This document shows, piece after piece, positions 7,532 through 15,060 of a stretch of 36,348 bases of DNA. Made by a program: the position numbers and the translations under genes. The notes beneath the pieces were generated by a model, which was given only the letters and a program-made list of their open reading frames with translations, searched no databases and was not told the DNA's origin. Numbering within the stretch: position 1 is the stretch's first letter; each line of letters opens with the position of its first letter. The stretch comes from Schleiferiaceae bacterium (GTDB lineage: Bacteria; Bacteroidota; Bacteroidia; Flavobacteriales; Schleiferiaceae): contig JAIULY010000009.1 of NCBI GenBank assembly GCA_022565875.1, positions 1 to 36,348 on the forward strand. Reading direction: 5' to 3'.

Positions 7532-9385
7532 CTACCGCAACACCGCAACGGTAATCTCCACTTGCACTTCTTGTTTCAGACGTTTTTCTAAGTCAGTTTT
7601 AAAGGTTTCAATTTCTTCATCACTCAAAGTGTGATCGGCGACAAGTTTCAAGCTTATGACAAGAGGTTTGGTGCGTTGAACAGAAACGTCTTTGATGATA
7701 ATATGGTCTTCCTCCCAGCTCTCTAGTTGTTGCACAATATTATTTTCGTACATCATTCTATAAAAACCAAAACCCAAGGGAACTGTCAAAATAAGAACGA
7801 CGATAAATGAAATGATAACGCCCTTTTTGGCTAGAGTGAAAGGGCTAAAGCCCAAAAATAGGAAAGTAAGGCTTCCCGCAAGCACCATTCCACCAAGGTT
7901 GGTAAAAAGCAGCAAGCTAGCGCCAAAAAAGATTTCCCAATCGAGTTGTCCGATGCCAATTCCTGCTACGGCAAGTGGTGGCACCAATGCTACAGCAATA
8001 GCAACACCAGCCAAGGTTTTGGCTACCTCCTCACGCGCATGGGCATAGGCTCCGGCGATTCCCGAAACAACAGCAATTCCTAGATCGAGTAAATTGGGCC
8101 GCGTTCGCGACATAATTTCTTCATTGGCACCGTACAAAGGCACCAACCAGGTTACAAATATGGCGCAAAGCAGCGAAAACCCCAACCCCGCAAGAATGGT
8201 ATTGATGCTGTCTATGGTCAAGCGGGTATCTTGGCGCAACGCTCCCATACTCAAGGCTATGATGGGTGACATTAAGGGCGCTAAAATCATAGCGCCAATC
8301 ACAACGGGTGTCGAATTGGCAAAAAGACCAAAGGTGGCCAATAAGGTGCTCAAAATCATTAGCGCGAGAAATGTCCCTTTTGTTTTTGCGTTTTCTCGCA
8401 ATACTTGAAACAGGTCTTTAAATTCTTCTGTACTCGCATGCTCAATTAAGGGCAACCGCTTTTCGGTAAGCATAGCAACGGTTTCGCCCTTAGGTAGGGC
8501 ATTGACCTTGTATATAGACTCACTAGACCCCTCTGTACTGTGTTCTTTTAGATGGAATCCGGGAATGATTTGAAGCGCTTTTCGTTTGGTCTTGAACTCC
8601 AGTTTATTTGCGCTCAAAGGTATGCCGTCTTCTGTAAATTCAAATGGCCTTTGACCCTCAAGGATTAAATGATCAGTTTTTATGTGCGCCCCGTAAGGAG
8701 GGAGTTTGTATCGTTTGTACCACGATTGCAAGGCAAAAGTCAATAGCCCTGAGAAACTGCGTGGACTGATTAAAAAGGCATGAAACTTTCCGTCATTCAC
8801 AAAAGAATCTTCAATCATCAAGCGCGATAGTAAGGAGCTTTTACCGTGCTGCACCACTACAATCCCCGACACGGCTGTTTTGATTTCTTTGTCTTTTCCG
8901 GTAATGATTTTCAACCCAAACGGCCGTAGACGCACCAAGCTTTTTATAGAGGTTTTGATGCGTTCTATAAACCGCATTTCTCGTATGCTTTTACTAGTAG
9001 CCAATTGAAACGATTCGCCGATAACCACATTGTTAAAAATCGGTCGATCATTGCAGAAAAATAAGTCAACAGCTATAGGGTCGGGCATAGATATCAAATG
9101 CTCAATGGCCTTATCTAAATTAAAATCAATTCCCAACCCTGTGCAAACAGAGCGATTTTCGGGGTGGGGCAGTAGCGCTATGGTTTTTGAGGTGTTTACT
9201 AAAGCAGGGAGAATAGCTTTCAATTGTTCGTCCGAAATGCAGAGTATGATATGCTTCGCCTCGCTAGCGAGAACCGCTTTTTCACTAAAGATTTCCATCG
9301 CATCGATATACATGGACAGACGAAAAGACAGTAACTCCAGTCGACTCTCAGATTCTGCTTTGTCGTAAAATAGGGTGTAGCGCAT
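7532..9385 (-). CDS. DAGK-like domain fused to DUF389 membrane domain
   Basis: The 617-residue protein has two parts. Residues 1-280 resemble a diacylglycerol/lipid kinase: LPHPENRSVCTGLGI (72-86) sits where IPLGTGNDFAR-type motifs occur, followed by VDLFFCNDRPIFNNVVIG (106-123), a DG-KFHAFLISPRSFSGL strand region (about 199-214) and DGIPLSANKLEFKTK (253-267). The nucleotide-binding GGDGT motif is not visible, so catalysis is doubtful. Residues about 330-545 are a DUF389 (TIGR00341-type) domain with six or so membrane segments, including PVVIGAMILAPLMSPIIALS. A soluble tail of about 70 residues ends the protein. The frame is open to a GTG at 9508, but that extension has no domain similarity and would start before a candidate promoter's start site; ATG 9385 is preferred. 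Role unknown; membrane-lipid sensing or transport is speculative. Confidence 0.8.
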   Translation of the reverse strand: MRYTLFYDKAESESRLELLSFRLSMYIDAMEIFSEKAVLASEAKHIILCISDEQLKAILPALVNTSKTIALLPHPENRSVCTGLGIDFNLDKAIEHLISMPDPIAVDLFFCNDRPIFNNVVIGESFQLATSKSIREMRFIERIKTSIKSLVRLRPFGLKIITGKDKEIKTAVSGIVVVQHGKSSLLSRLMIEDSFVNDGKFHAFLISPRSFSGLLTFALQSWYKRYKLPPYGAHIKTDHLILEGQRPFEFTEDGIPLSANKLEFKTKRKALQIIPGFHLKEHSTEGSSESIYKVNALPKGETVAMLTEKRLPLIEHASTEEFKDLFQVLRENAKTKGTFLALMILSTLLATFGLFANSTPVVIGAMILAPLMSPIIALSMGALRQDTRLTIDSINTILAGLGFSLLCAIFVTWLVPLYGANEEIMSRTRPNLLDLGIAVVSGIAGAYAHAREEVAKTLAGVAIAVALVPPLAVAGIGIGQLDWEIFFGASLLLFTNLGGMVLAGSLTFLFLGFSPFTLAKKGVIISFIVVLILTVPLGFGFYRMMYENNIVQQLESWEEDHIIIKDVSVQRTKPLVISLKLVADHTLSDEEIETFKTDLEKRLKQEVQVEITVAVLR

Positions 9386-9507
9386 AGGATGTTTTGAAAA
9401 CAGCTCAGAAATTTTTAGAAAACCTTTTAATGGTTGACAAAATAGACAAACCCCAAAGAGTTTCGAGCATGCATGCCACAGAATTCTTTTGAACTGGGTC
9501 ACCCCCA

Positions 9508-9535
9508 CAAAACTATTGCGCTGAATGCATTCAAA
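9508..9535 (-). promoter_or_regulatory. Candidate promoter of the DAGK-DUF389 gene
   Basis: On the minus strand TTTG (plus-strand 9532-9535) is followed after 16 nt by TAGTTTTG (plus-strand 9508-9515). The spacer is shorter than the usual 18-19 nt. The leader to ATG 9385 would be about 115 nt. Confidence 0.35.
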
Positions 9536-9630
9536 TCAGAGCTCGGGACAATTTATGTGCTTAGGATTTGGAGTCCTCTGTAGTGTTTTTTTGCTGCTTT
9601 TCGAAAATACAACTCAGGGGGCTTTCCTTT

Positions 9631-9660
9631 TTTGTGCCTACGTCTCATTGCCTATCTTTG
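9631..9660 (+). promoter_or_regulatory. Promoter of the DUF1015-yggS pair (TTTG-N18-TATCTTTG)
   Basis: TTTG at 9631-9634 and TATCTTTG at 9653-9660 are separated by 18 nt, a full match to the Bacteroidetes promoter pattern. The expected start near 9666 leaves a leader of about 15 nt to ATG 9681. It also excludes the longer in-frame start at 9525. Confidence 0.75.
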
Positions 9661-9680
9661 CCCCCCATACCCGCACAAAA

Positions 9681-10928
9681 ATGATAGAATTAAAACCTTT
9701 TGCTGCCATCCGGCCAACGCGTGATAAAGCGAGTCTCGTACCTTCTCGTTCATACGTGTCTTATTCTAGTAACGACCTTAAAGACAAGCTCAACAACAAC
9801 CCCTATACGTTTTTGCACGTTATCAATCCCGACTATCAGCGAAAGGTAGCGTTGAAGGGGTCGAAAAAGTTTGAAGCCGTAAAACAGGCCTTTGCTGGTT
9901 TTTGTGAAAGAGGTATTTTTTTAAAAGACGAGGCGCCGTGTTTCTATATCTATCAACAGCAAACACCCAATACGACTTTTACGGGCATCATTGCAGGGGT
10001 AAGCGTTGCAGATTACAAGGCGGGAAAAATTAAAAAGCACGAAAAAACACTGACCCAGCGCGAAAAAATGTTTAAGCACTATTTGTCAGTCACGGGCTTT
10101 AATGCGGAGCCGGTGTTGCTCACGCATACCCCTAGCGAACTATTGACCACGTTGTACCAATACTACCTCAGTCAACGCGCCGAATATGAATTTGCCACCA
10201 CAAATGAACATGTGCACAAGCTTTGGTTGGTCGATAATCCCGAGCATATTCAACAGGTACAGCAGGTATTTGCGGCAATGAATGCCGTTTATATTGCTGA
10301 TGGACACCATCGCTCTGCAAGTTCAGCGCTATTGGGAGCAGAATGTATTTCGCCCGATAGTCCGGAAGCACATTTCATGGCCTATCTTATTCCAGAAGAT
10401 GAAATTGAAATCTTTGAATTTAATCGGCTAATTGCCGCAAATCCTGCTTATGACCCTAAGGCCATTATAACACAACTCAAACAACACGGCAAGCTGAGAG
10501 GGATAAAAGGGAAACAGTATAAACCAACAGAAAAGGGCACCTTCAGTGTGTATATGGATGGCAAGTGGTACGCTTTTACGCCGAATAACAACTATTTGGA
10601 TGTCAATCATCCCGTGAAAACACTAGATCCTTATGTGTTATCGGTAAGTGTGCTCGAAACAGTTTTTGACATCAAAGACCCGCGAAAAGACCCGCGCATT
10701 GCTTATTTGCCCGGTGAAGTTGGGCCTGAGGGTCTAAAAGCAGCGGTAGACTCAGGAAAGTTCGTGGCCGGATTTGGTTTGTGTCCCTTGCATATCAATG
10801 AGATTAAGGCTGTTGCAGATGCCAATCTGGCCATGCCACCCAAAAGCACGTATATAAACCCTAAGCTTCGTTCGGGGTTAGTTATTTATGAATTTGGAAA
10901 AGAACAATATGTCGCCAATACAAAGTAA
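9681..10928 (+). CDS. DUF1015 family protein
   Basis: The 415-residue product matches the DUF1015 family along its length. It has the N-terminal MIELKPFAAIRPTRDKASLV, the FYIYQQ strand, the KKHEKTLTQREKMFKHYLSV segment, the conserved IADGHHRSASSALL motif near residue 215, and a C-terminal LDPYVLSV...DIKDPRKDPRIAYLPG region. The family is widespread and cytoplasmic but lacks a firmly proven activity that I know of; the conserved Asp-Gly-His-His-Arg cluster suggests an active site. The upstream in-frame stretch from 9525 contains the promoter and is not coded. It overlaps the next gene, yggS, by 20 bp, which suggests translational coupling. Confidence 0.9.
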   Translation: MIELKPFAAIRPTRDKASLVPSRSYVSYSSNDLKDKLNNNPYTFLHVINPDYQRKVALKGSKKFEAVKQAFAGFCERGIFLKDEAPCFYIYQQQTPNTTFTGIIAGVSVADYKAGKIKKHEKTLTQREKMFKHYLSVTGFNAEPVLLTHTPSELLTTLYQYYLSQRAEYEFATTNEHVHKLWLVDNPEHIQQVQQVFAAMNAVYIADGHHRSASSALLGAECISPDSPEAHFMAYLIPEDEIEIFEFNRLIAANPAYDPKAIITQLKQHGKLRGIKGKQYKPTEKGTFSVYMDGKWYAFTPNNNYLDVNHPVKTLDPYVLSVSVLETVFDIKDPRKDPRIAYLPGEVGPEGLKAAVDSGKFVAGFGLCPLHINEIKAVADANLAMPPKSTYINPKLRSGLVIYEFGKEQYVANTK

Positions 10929-11571
10929 TCTCAATACCATTCGCAAAACGCTCCCACCACTCGTAACTTTGGTTGCCGTTTCAAAAACATTTCCCAATAG
11001 CGCCATTTTAGAGGCCTACGAATCTGGTCAGCGTGTTTTTGGCGAAAATAAAGTACAAGAGTTGGTGGCGAAATACGAGGAACTACCCAAAGACATTGCC
11101 TGGCATTTTATCGGACATGTACAAACGAATAAAATCAAGTATTTTGCGCCTTTTATTAGCTTAGTGCATGGCGTAGATCGCGAAAAAGTCCTCAAAGAAC
11201 TCAACAAAGAGGCGAAAAAAAACAACCGCGTTATCGATTGCCTACTTCAGATACACATCGCCGAAGAAGATACAAAATTTGGTTTTGATGTAGAGGAGAT
11301 TCATCAATTGATAGCTTCTAAGGCTTTGACAGATTATCCCAACGTTCGAGTAAGGGGACTGATGGGTATGGCAACATTTACAGAAAATCAAGAACAAGTT
11401 GCTCGTGAATTCCGCGGGATACAAGAACTTTTTCGTTCGGTAAAACAACTTTTGGAATCACCAGACTTTGATACGTTGAGCATCGGTATGAGTGGCGATT
11501 ATGATTTAGCTATCCAAAACGGCAGCACGATGGTGCGCATCGGTAGCGCCATCTTTGGAGCTAGAGGGTAA
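10909..11571 (+). CDS. yggS: YggS-family PLP homeostasis protein
   Basis: This 220-residue, single-domain TIM-barrel protein binds pyridoxal 5'-phosphate and helps keep free PLP and amino-acid pools balanced; no catalytic activity is established for the family. Family motifs are present: VTLVAVSKTFP with the PLP lysine (about residue 26), VFGENKVQEL, WHFIGHVQTNKIK, LLQIHIAEEDTKFGF, VRGLMGMATF, and the C-terminal LSIGMSGDYDLAIQNGSTMVRIGSAIFG phosphate-binding segment. Start: ATG 10909 is chosen because it fits the usual family N-terminus; ATG 10888 is in frame and would add seven residues. The gene overlaps the end of the DUF1015 gene and is followed by a palindromic terminator. Confidence 0.95.
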   Translation: MSPIQSNLNTIRKTLPPLVTLVAVSKTFPNSAILEAYESGQRVFGENKVQELVAKYEELPKDIAWHFIGHVQTNKIKYFAPFISLVHGVDREKVLKELNKEAKKNNRVIDCLLQIHIAEEDTKFGFDVEEIHQLIASKALTDYPNVRVRGLMGMATFTENQEQVAREFRGIQELFRSVKQLLESPDFDTLSIGMSGDYDLAIQNGSTMVRIGSAIFGARG

Positions 11572-11613
11572 CTGTGCTGTACCTCCTAAACCATCCAGTT
11601 TTAAGAAGGCCAT

Positions 11614-11646
11614 AAAAAAAGCCGCTAGAATATTCTAGCGGCTTTT
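11614..11646. terminator. Bidirectional terminator between yggS and the azurin gene
   Basis: A perfect palindrome, AAAAGCCGCTAG-AATATT-CTAGCGGCTTTT, has an A tract on its left and T tract on its right. It can end both yggS (plus) and the azurin-like gene (minus), which converge on it. Confidence 0.85.
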
Positions 11647-11667
11647 CGTTTTTACTGAAAGTTGGAC

Positions 11668-12186
11668 TTATTGCACAACAAATTTGCCTTTCATCATACC
11701 ATAGTGGCCAGGAAAAGAACAGATGTAATCATAAATACCTTTTTCGGGAGCCGTAAACTCAATTGTTGTTTCTTCACCACCACCGATAGTCTTTGTGTAG
11801 GCTATAATCATATCCGCCATGTCAGCTGGAATATAATCATTGTCGGCAGCAGCGGCAGCAGCACCACCAAAGTCTGCAACGTTTGTACCTTTAGCCAAAA
11901 GAACCCAGTTGTGGCCCATAGCTTCTTTGGCCATTTCACCTACGTGATCCAAGGTCAATTTTACAGTCTGACCCGCTTTGGCATTGATGCGATCTAGGTT
12001 GTACTTCATTTGGTCATTCGCCTCAATGGTAATTTCTAAAACGGCTAATTCTTCTGCTTCTGTAGCAGTTTCTTCTGTAGTAACGGCATCAGTTGATGTT
12101 TCTGTTGCAGCTGGTGTGTCACCACCTCCACAAGAGGTGATAAATAAAGCTCCTAGAGCTATCATACTTAAAAAGTACTTCTTCAT
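11668..12186 (-). CDS. Azurin-like blue copper lipoprotein
   Basis: The 172-residue protein has a lipoprotein signal (MKKYFLSMIALGALFITSCGGG, lipid Cys19), a Thr/Glu/Ala-rich linker to about residue 48, and a cupredoxin domain of azurin type. The copper ligands are visible: His92 in MGHNW, then Cys156, His161 and Met165 in CSFPGHYGMM. Azurins carry single electrons in the periplasm; here the lipid anchor would hold it to a membrane. The in-frame extension to 12267 lacks any signal and overlaps the upstream gene, so ATG 12186 is used. The upstream gene, 77 bp away, is a di-heme cytochrome c peroxidase, a known electron acceptor of azurin in other bacteria, so the two probably form an electron-transfer pair. 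Confidence 0.93.
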   Translation of the reverse strand: MKKYFLSMIALGALFITSCGGGDTPAATETSTDAVTTEETATEAEELAVLEITIEANDQMKYNLDRINAKAGQTVKLTLDHVGEMAKEAMGHNWVLLAKGTNVADFGGAAAAAADNDYIPADMADMIIAYTKTIGGGEETTIEFTAPEKGIYDYICSFPGHYGMMKGKFVVQ

Positions 12187-12224
12187 TGTGTGAAAATTGA
12201 TGTTAATGTTTTTTTTTCCGTCAG

Positions 12225-12232
12225 CAAAGGTA
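12225..12232 (-). promoter_or_regulatory. Candidate -7 element of the azurin gene (TACCTTTG)
   Basis: Plus-strand CAAAGGTA reads TACCTTTG on the minus strand and is followed by C, matching TAnnTTTGC. It lies about 38 nt before the ATG. A -33 box at normal spacing is not evident. It suggests azurin can be transcribed apart from the peroxidase gene. Confidence 0.45.
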
Positions 12233-12263
12233 GCTATTAGTGCTTTGTTGTCGGTGTGTTTTA

Positions 12264-13310
12264 TCACTCAGAGGTTAACAATGCATGTTGTGGAATTGTT
12301 CCTGTCAAACTGCCTAAAAAGTCAACGATTTCCTGAACGGTTTCGTCAGTTAGATCTCTTCCAACTTGTGTTTTAGCCATGATTTTTACCGCTTCTCCTA
12401 AATCGGCCACACTACCATCGTGGAAGTAAGGATAGGTTTCGGTGACGTTTCGGAGTGCCGGTACTTTGAAAAAGTACTTGTCGCTCTCTTTGCCGGTTAC
12501 ATCATAACGACCATTGTCTATCTTCTCAGAGCCGGTGTACTCCCAATAGGGTCCGTTTATCAAACCAAACTTGTGGTACATCTGTCCGCCTAAGCCAGGG
12601 CCCATATGACAGGTGATACAGCCACTATTGATAAAATGCTGCAATCCTTTTCGCTGCCTTTCTGAAAGCGCGCTGATATTGCCATGGAGATAATCATCAA
12701 AGGGCGCAGGCGTGGCTAAAGTATGTTCAAATTCGGCTATAGCTAACGCGATGTTATCAAACGTAATGGGATTGTTGTCGTCTGGAAAAACTTTTTTGAA
12801 TAATGGCAAATAATCCTCCAAAGCAACAATGGCTTGTTCTACGCTCATAGCGTGTGGCATACCCATTTCTACAGGATTCAAAATTGGCCCTTTGGCTTGT
12901 TCAAATAAATCCGCTGCGCGTCCATCCCAAAATTGAGCGATGTGAAAATACGCATTATAAACCGTAGGACTATTGCGATCACCGCGCACATCTTCGTGGC
13001 CCGCGGAGGTGGCTTCGTGGTCTACACCGAATTTTGCAAGGTCGTGACAGGTATTGCAGCTCAATTTGTTGTTTATAGAAAGAGCCGTCTCATAATATAA
13101 CTGCTTTCCCAATTCAGCTATTGGGCGGTCAAATGATTTTGCCTCTGGCAATGGCTTGAAAAAGCCTTGGGCTTGCTTGAGTAACTTTTCATCAGCCTCG
13201 GTATAGGCAATTGTTTCCGTGTTGGCATCTTGTTGGTCGGTACCCCCACAAGAGACTAAAAATAGGAGTGAGGCAGCTCCTAAAATTAAATGGGCATTTG
13301 TTTTCATCAC
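12264..13310 (-). CDS. Di-heme cytochrome c peroxidase (CcpA/MauG family) lipoprotein
   Basis: This enzyme family reduces hydrogen peroxide to water with electrons from small periplasmic carriers. The 348-residue protein has a lipobox (LVSC, Cys21) and two c-type heme motifs, CNTCH (85-89) and CITCH (231-235). Typical segments are ALSINNKLSCNTCHDLAKFGVD, the RNSPTVYNA stretch, FWDGRAADLFEQAKGPI and FKVPALRNVTETYPYFHDGS. Length is normal for the family. A start at Met2 is also possible. It sits upstream of an azurin-like lipoprotein, its likely electron donor, and both are anchored by lipid to the envelope. The physiological oxidant cannot be proven, since MauG-like relatives act on other substrates. 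Confidence 0.95.
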   Translation of the reverse strand: MMKTNAHLILGAASLLFLVSCGGTDQQDANTETIAYTEADEKLLKQAQGFFKPLPEAKSFDRPIAELGKQLYYETALSINNKLSCNTCHDLAKFGVDHEATSAGHEDVRGDRNSPTVYNAYFHIAQFWDGRAADLFEQAKGPILNPVEMGMPHAMSVEQAIVALEDYLPLFKKVFPDDNNPITFDNIALAIAEFEHTLATPAPFDDYLHGNISALSERQRKGLQHFINSGCITCHMGPGLGGQMYHKFGLINGPYWEYTGSEKIDNGRYDVTGKESDKYFFKVPALRNVTETYPYFHDGSVADLGEAVKIMAKTQVGRDLTDETVQEIVDFLGSLTGTIPQHALLTSE

Positions 13311-13329
13311 TATATCTTTTTTAACGGGG

Positions 13330-13361
13330 CAAAGATATTTTCCTTGTTAAATATGTCGCAA
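13330..13361 (-). promoter_or_regulatory. Promoter of the cytochrome c peroxidase gene
   Basis: On the minus strand TATCTTTG (plus-strand 13330-13337) is followed by C and preceded at 21 nt by TTG (plus-strand CAA 13359-13361). The -7 element is a perfect match; the spacer is slightly long. The leader would be about 15 nt. Confidence 0.55.
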
Positions 13362-13460
13362 GAAAAGAGATAGTTTTTTATGAAATAAAAATAGATTTAA
13401 GTGATGTATCGTAAATAAACAATGAAAACATAATAGAAATTAGATTGACATAATGATTTT

Positions 13461-14177
13461 TTACAGCAGTTTTGTCAAATCGGTAACCCCAATGATGCGC
13501 GCTGCGATAAGCCCTTCACCGTATGTAACACCAATTTGTTGACCCCATTCCACACAACGGTGCTCTACCATATCTAGAAAGTACTTACCGGCAATTACCG
13601 TTTCGGGTTCTGTGGAATTCGGGTCGTAAAATTGTGTTTTATAGGCTCTTACTGAGTTCATTTTTGCCTCAATAACGGAGGAAATATCCACAACAAGGGT
13701 AGGTGTGAGGGGGTAAAATTGAATGTAGTGGTATACACTTTTCGGACGCCAAGGCTCTTGGCTGACACCGTCTATTTTGGTTTCAATTTTCCGAAGTCCA
13801 GCTTTGAAAATGCTTTCTTTTAGAAGCTTGGCTGCCCTTGGGTGGTCTGGATGACGATCGTCAGGCGCATTGATCAAAACGGTGTCGGGTTGATACTTCC
13901 GCAACATTTTTATCACAGCCAACTGATTTTCTATGTTGGTGTCAAAAAATCCATCTTGCATTTTCAAATTTTCGCGGACCGATATGCCTAGGATCTCACC
14001 GGCTTGATGGGCTTCCTCGTACCGATTGGCAATGCTACCACGCGTACCCATCTCGCCTTCTGTCAAATCTATAATTCCTGTTTTGTAGCCAAGTTCTGCG
14101 TGCTTGCGCAAAATGCCACCGGCACCTAATTCTACGTCATCGGGATGTGCGCCAAAGGCTAATATATCTAATTTCAT
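13461..14177 (-). CDS. bshB1: Bacillithiol biosynthesis deacetylase BshB1
   Basis: BshB1 removes the acetyl group from GlcNAc-malate, the second step of bacillithiol synthesis, in the cytoplasm. The 238-residue protein is a PIG-L/LmbE-type zinc deacetylase. It shows AHPDDVELGAGG (His11, Asp14) and the DDRHPDHPRA segment with His112 as the third metal ligand. It also carries TEGEMGTRGS and RKPKSVYHYIQ-like segments usual in BshB1 and has the family's length. BshA and BshC are not in this window, so completion of the pathway must be sought elsewhere. The neighbours (peroxidase, glutathione-peroxidase-like lipoprotein) fit a redox-defence theme, though no operon is evident across the gaps. Confidence 0.93.
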   Translation of the reverse strand: MKLDILAFGAHPDDVELGAGGILRKHAELGYKTGIIDLTEGEMGTRGSIANRYEEAHQAGEILGISVRENLKMQDGFFDTNIENQLAVIKMLRKYQPDTVLINAPDDRHPDHPRAAKLLKESIFKAGLRKIETKIDGVSQEPWRPKSVYHYIQFYPLTPTLVVDISSVIEAKMNSVRAYKTQFYDPNSTEPETVIAGKYFLDMVEHRCVEWGQQIGVTYGEGLIAARIIGVTDLTKLL

Positions 14178-14322
14178 ACTGTTTACTTTTTTGAATAATT
14201 GCTTTTCAAATTGCGGTGAAGCCGGAAAATGCTGTGTGACTATCAGACTTCTTGACTGCTTTAAATAAGTAGGGGTGCTCCTAGGGAAATAGCCTAGCGC
14301 CCAAAATGTGCGTACAAAAATA

Positions 14323-14350
14323 AAGCCCTGCCTTTGGGAAAGCAGAGCTT
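14323..14350 (-). terminator. Terminator of the Gpx-like gene
   Basis: Arms AAGCCCTGC and GCAGAGCTT pair across a loop of about 10 nt with one mismatch. On the minus strand a U-rich run (TTTATTTTT) follows. It lies about 20 nt after the stop codon of the Gpx-like gene. Confidence 0.65.
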
Positions 14351-14371
14351 AAAAAAATTACTTAATGTGGT

Positions 14372-14968
14372 TTACTTCCAACTGGCAAATGTCACGATTT
14401 CCTCGTCCATGGGTTTGGTGCTCGAGCCGAAGCTAGCCACCCATGTGCCGTTCTCATCTACCAAAAACTTGGTGAAATTCCATTTTACAGAAGCATTGCT
14501 AATGCCATTTAATTCTTTGCTAGTTAGCCATTTGTAAATGGGGTGTGTGTCTTTCCCTTTCACAGATATTTTTGCCATCATGGGGAAGGTCACGCCGTAG
14601 TTTTTTTCACAGAAATTTTGAATTTCTTCATTACTGCCAGGCTCTTGCGACATGAAATCGTTGGCTGGAAATCCAATAATCTCAAATTTTTCGCCACCCA
14701 ATTTCTCGTACAAAGCTTGTAGGTCTTTGTATTGTCCGGTGTATCCACATTTTGATGCGGTATTGACAATCAATACGCGCTTCCCTTTTAAACTGGAAAA
14801 ATCAAAGGTTCCCCCGTCAATGGTTTCTGCTTTGAAGTCGTGAAAGGTTGTAATAGAGGATGTTGTGTTGCTCATCGCTAGTGTTGTTTTAGTTTCTGGC
14901 GCGGTAGGTTGCTGACTGCAACTCAATAATAACCCGCTTGCCGCTAGAATTCCGAATAATTTTTTCAT
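14372..14968 (-). CDS. Glutathione-peroxidase-fold lipoprotein
   Basis: The 198-residue protein has a lipobox (LLSC, Cys17), a short Thr/Ser-rich linker and a Gpx domain. The peroxidatic Cys74 lies in NTASKCGYTGQY, the conserved QEPGSNEEIQNFC region includes Cys120 in the resolving position of thioredoxin-dependent types, and Trp163-Asn164 lie in KWNFTKF. The FPCNQF motif of classical enzymes is FPANDF here (100-105), so the usual catalytic Gln is Asp. It therefore likely uses a thiol reductant other than glutathione, in the periplasm or at a membrane; substrate is inferred. Bacteroidetes commonly lack glutathione. It ends with its own terminator and precedes bshB1 in the same direction. Confidence 0.9.
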   Translation of the reverse strand: MKKLFGILAASGLLLSCSQQPTAPETKTTLAMSNTTSSITTFHDFKAETIDGGTFDFSSLKGKRVLIVNTASKCGYTGQYKDLQALYEKLGGEKFEIIGFPANDFMSQEPGSNEEIQNFCEKNYGVTFPMMAKISVKGKDTHPIYKWLTSKELNGISNASVKWNFTKFLVDENGTWVASFGSSTKPMDEEIVTFASWK

Positions 14969-15060
14969 GGTTCTATTCTTTTGTTTTGAATGTTAATGAA
15001 ACAGCACGGGTTTCAAATAGTTTTTGTTTGTATTAATTTCTGTCTTATCAAGGCCTGTCA

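Noticed and set aside
7500-7560. Imperfect repeats of accgcaac near the DUF389 stop
   Set aside because: Too short and partly coding; no T run follows, so neither a terminator nor a repeat element is supported.
7437-7634. 65-codon plus-strand ORF next to the candidate small RNA
   Set aside because: It overlaps the coding end of the DUF389 gene antisense, has a Ser/Arg-rich shadow composition and no promoter.
9386-9508. GTG-initiated extension of the DAGK-DUF389 gene
   Set aside because: No domain similarity in the added 41 residues, and a candidate promoter -7 element overlaps the proposed GTG.
9525-9680. In-frame N-terminal extension of the DUF1015 gene
   Set aside because: It contains the two-part promoter at 9631-9660, and the family begins at MIELKPF.
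10888-10908. Upstream ATG for yggS
   Set aside because: It would lengthen the overlap with DUF1015 to 41 bp and add residues not typical of the family; it cannot be fully excluded.
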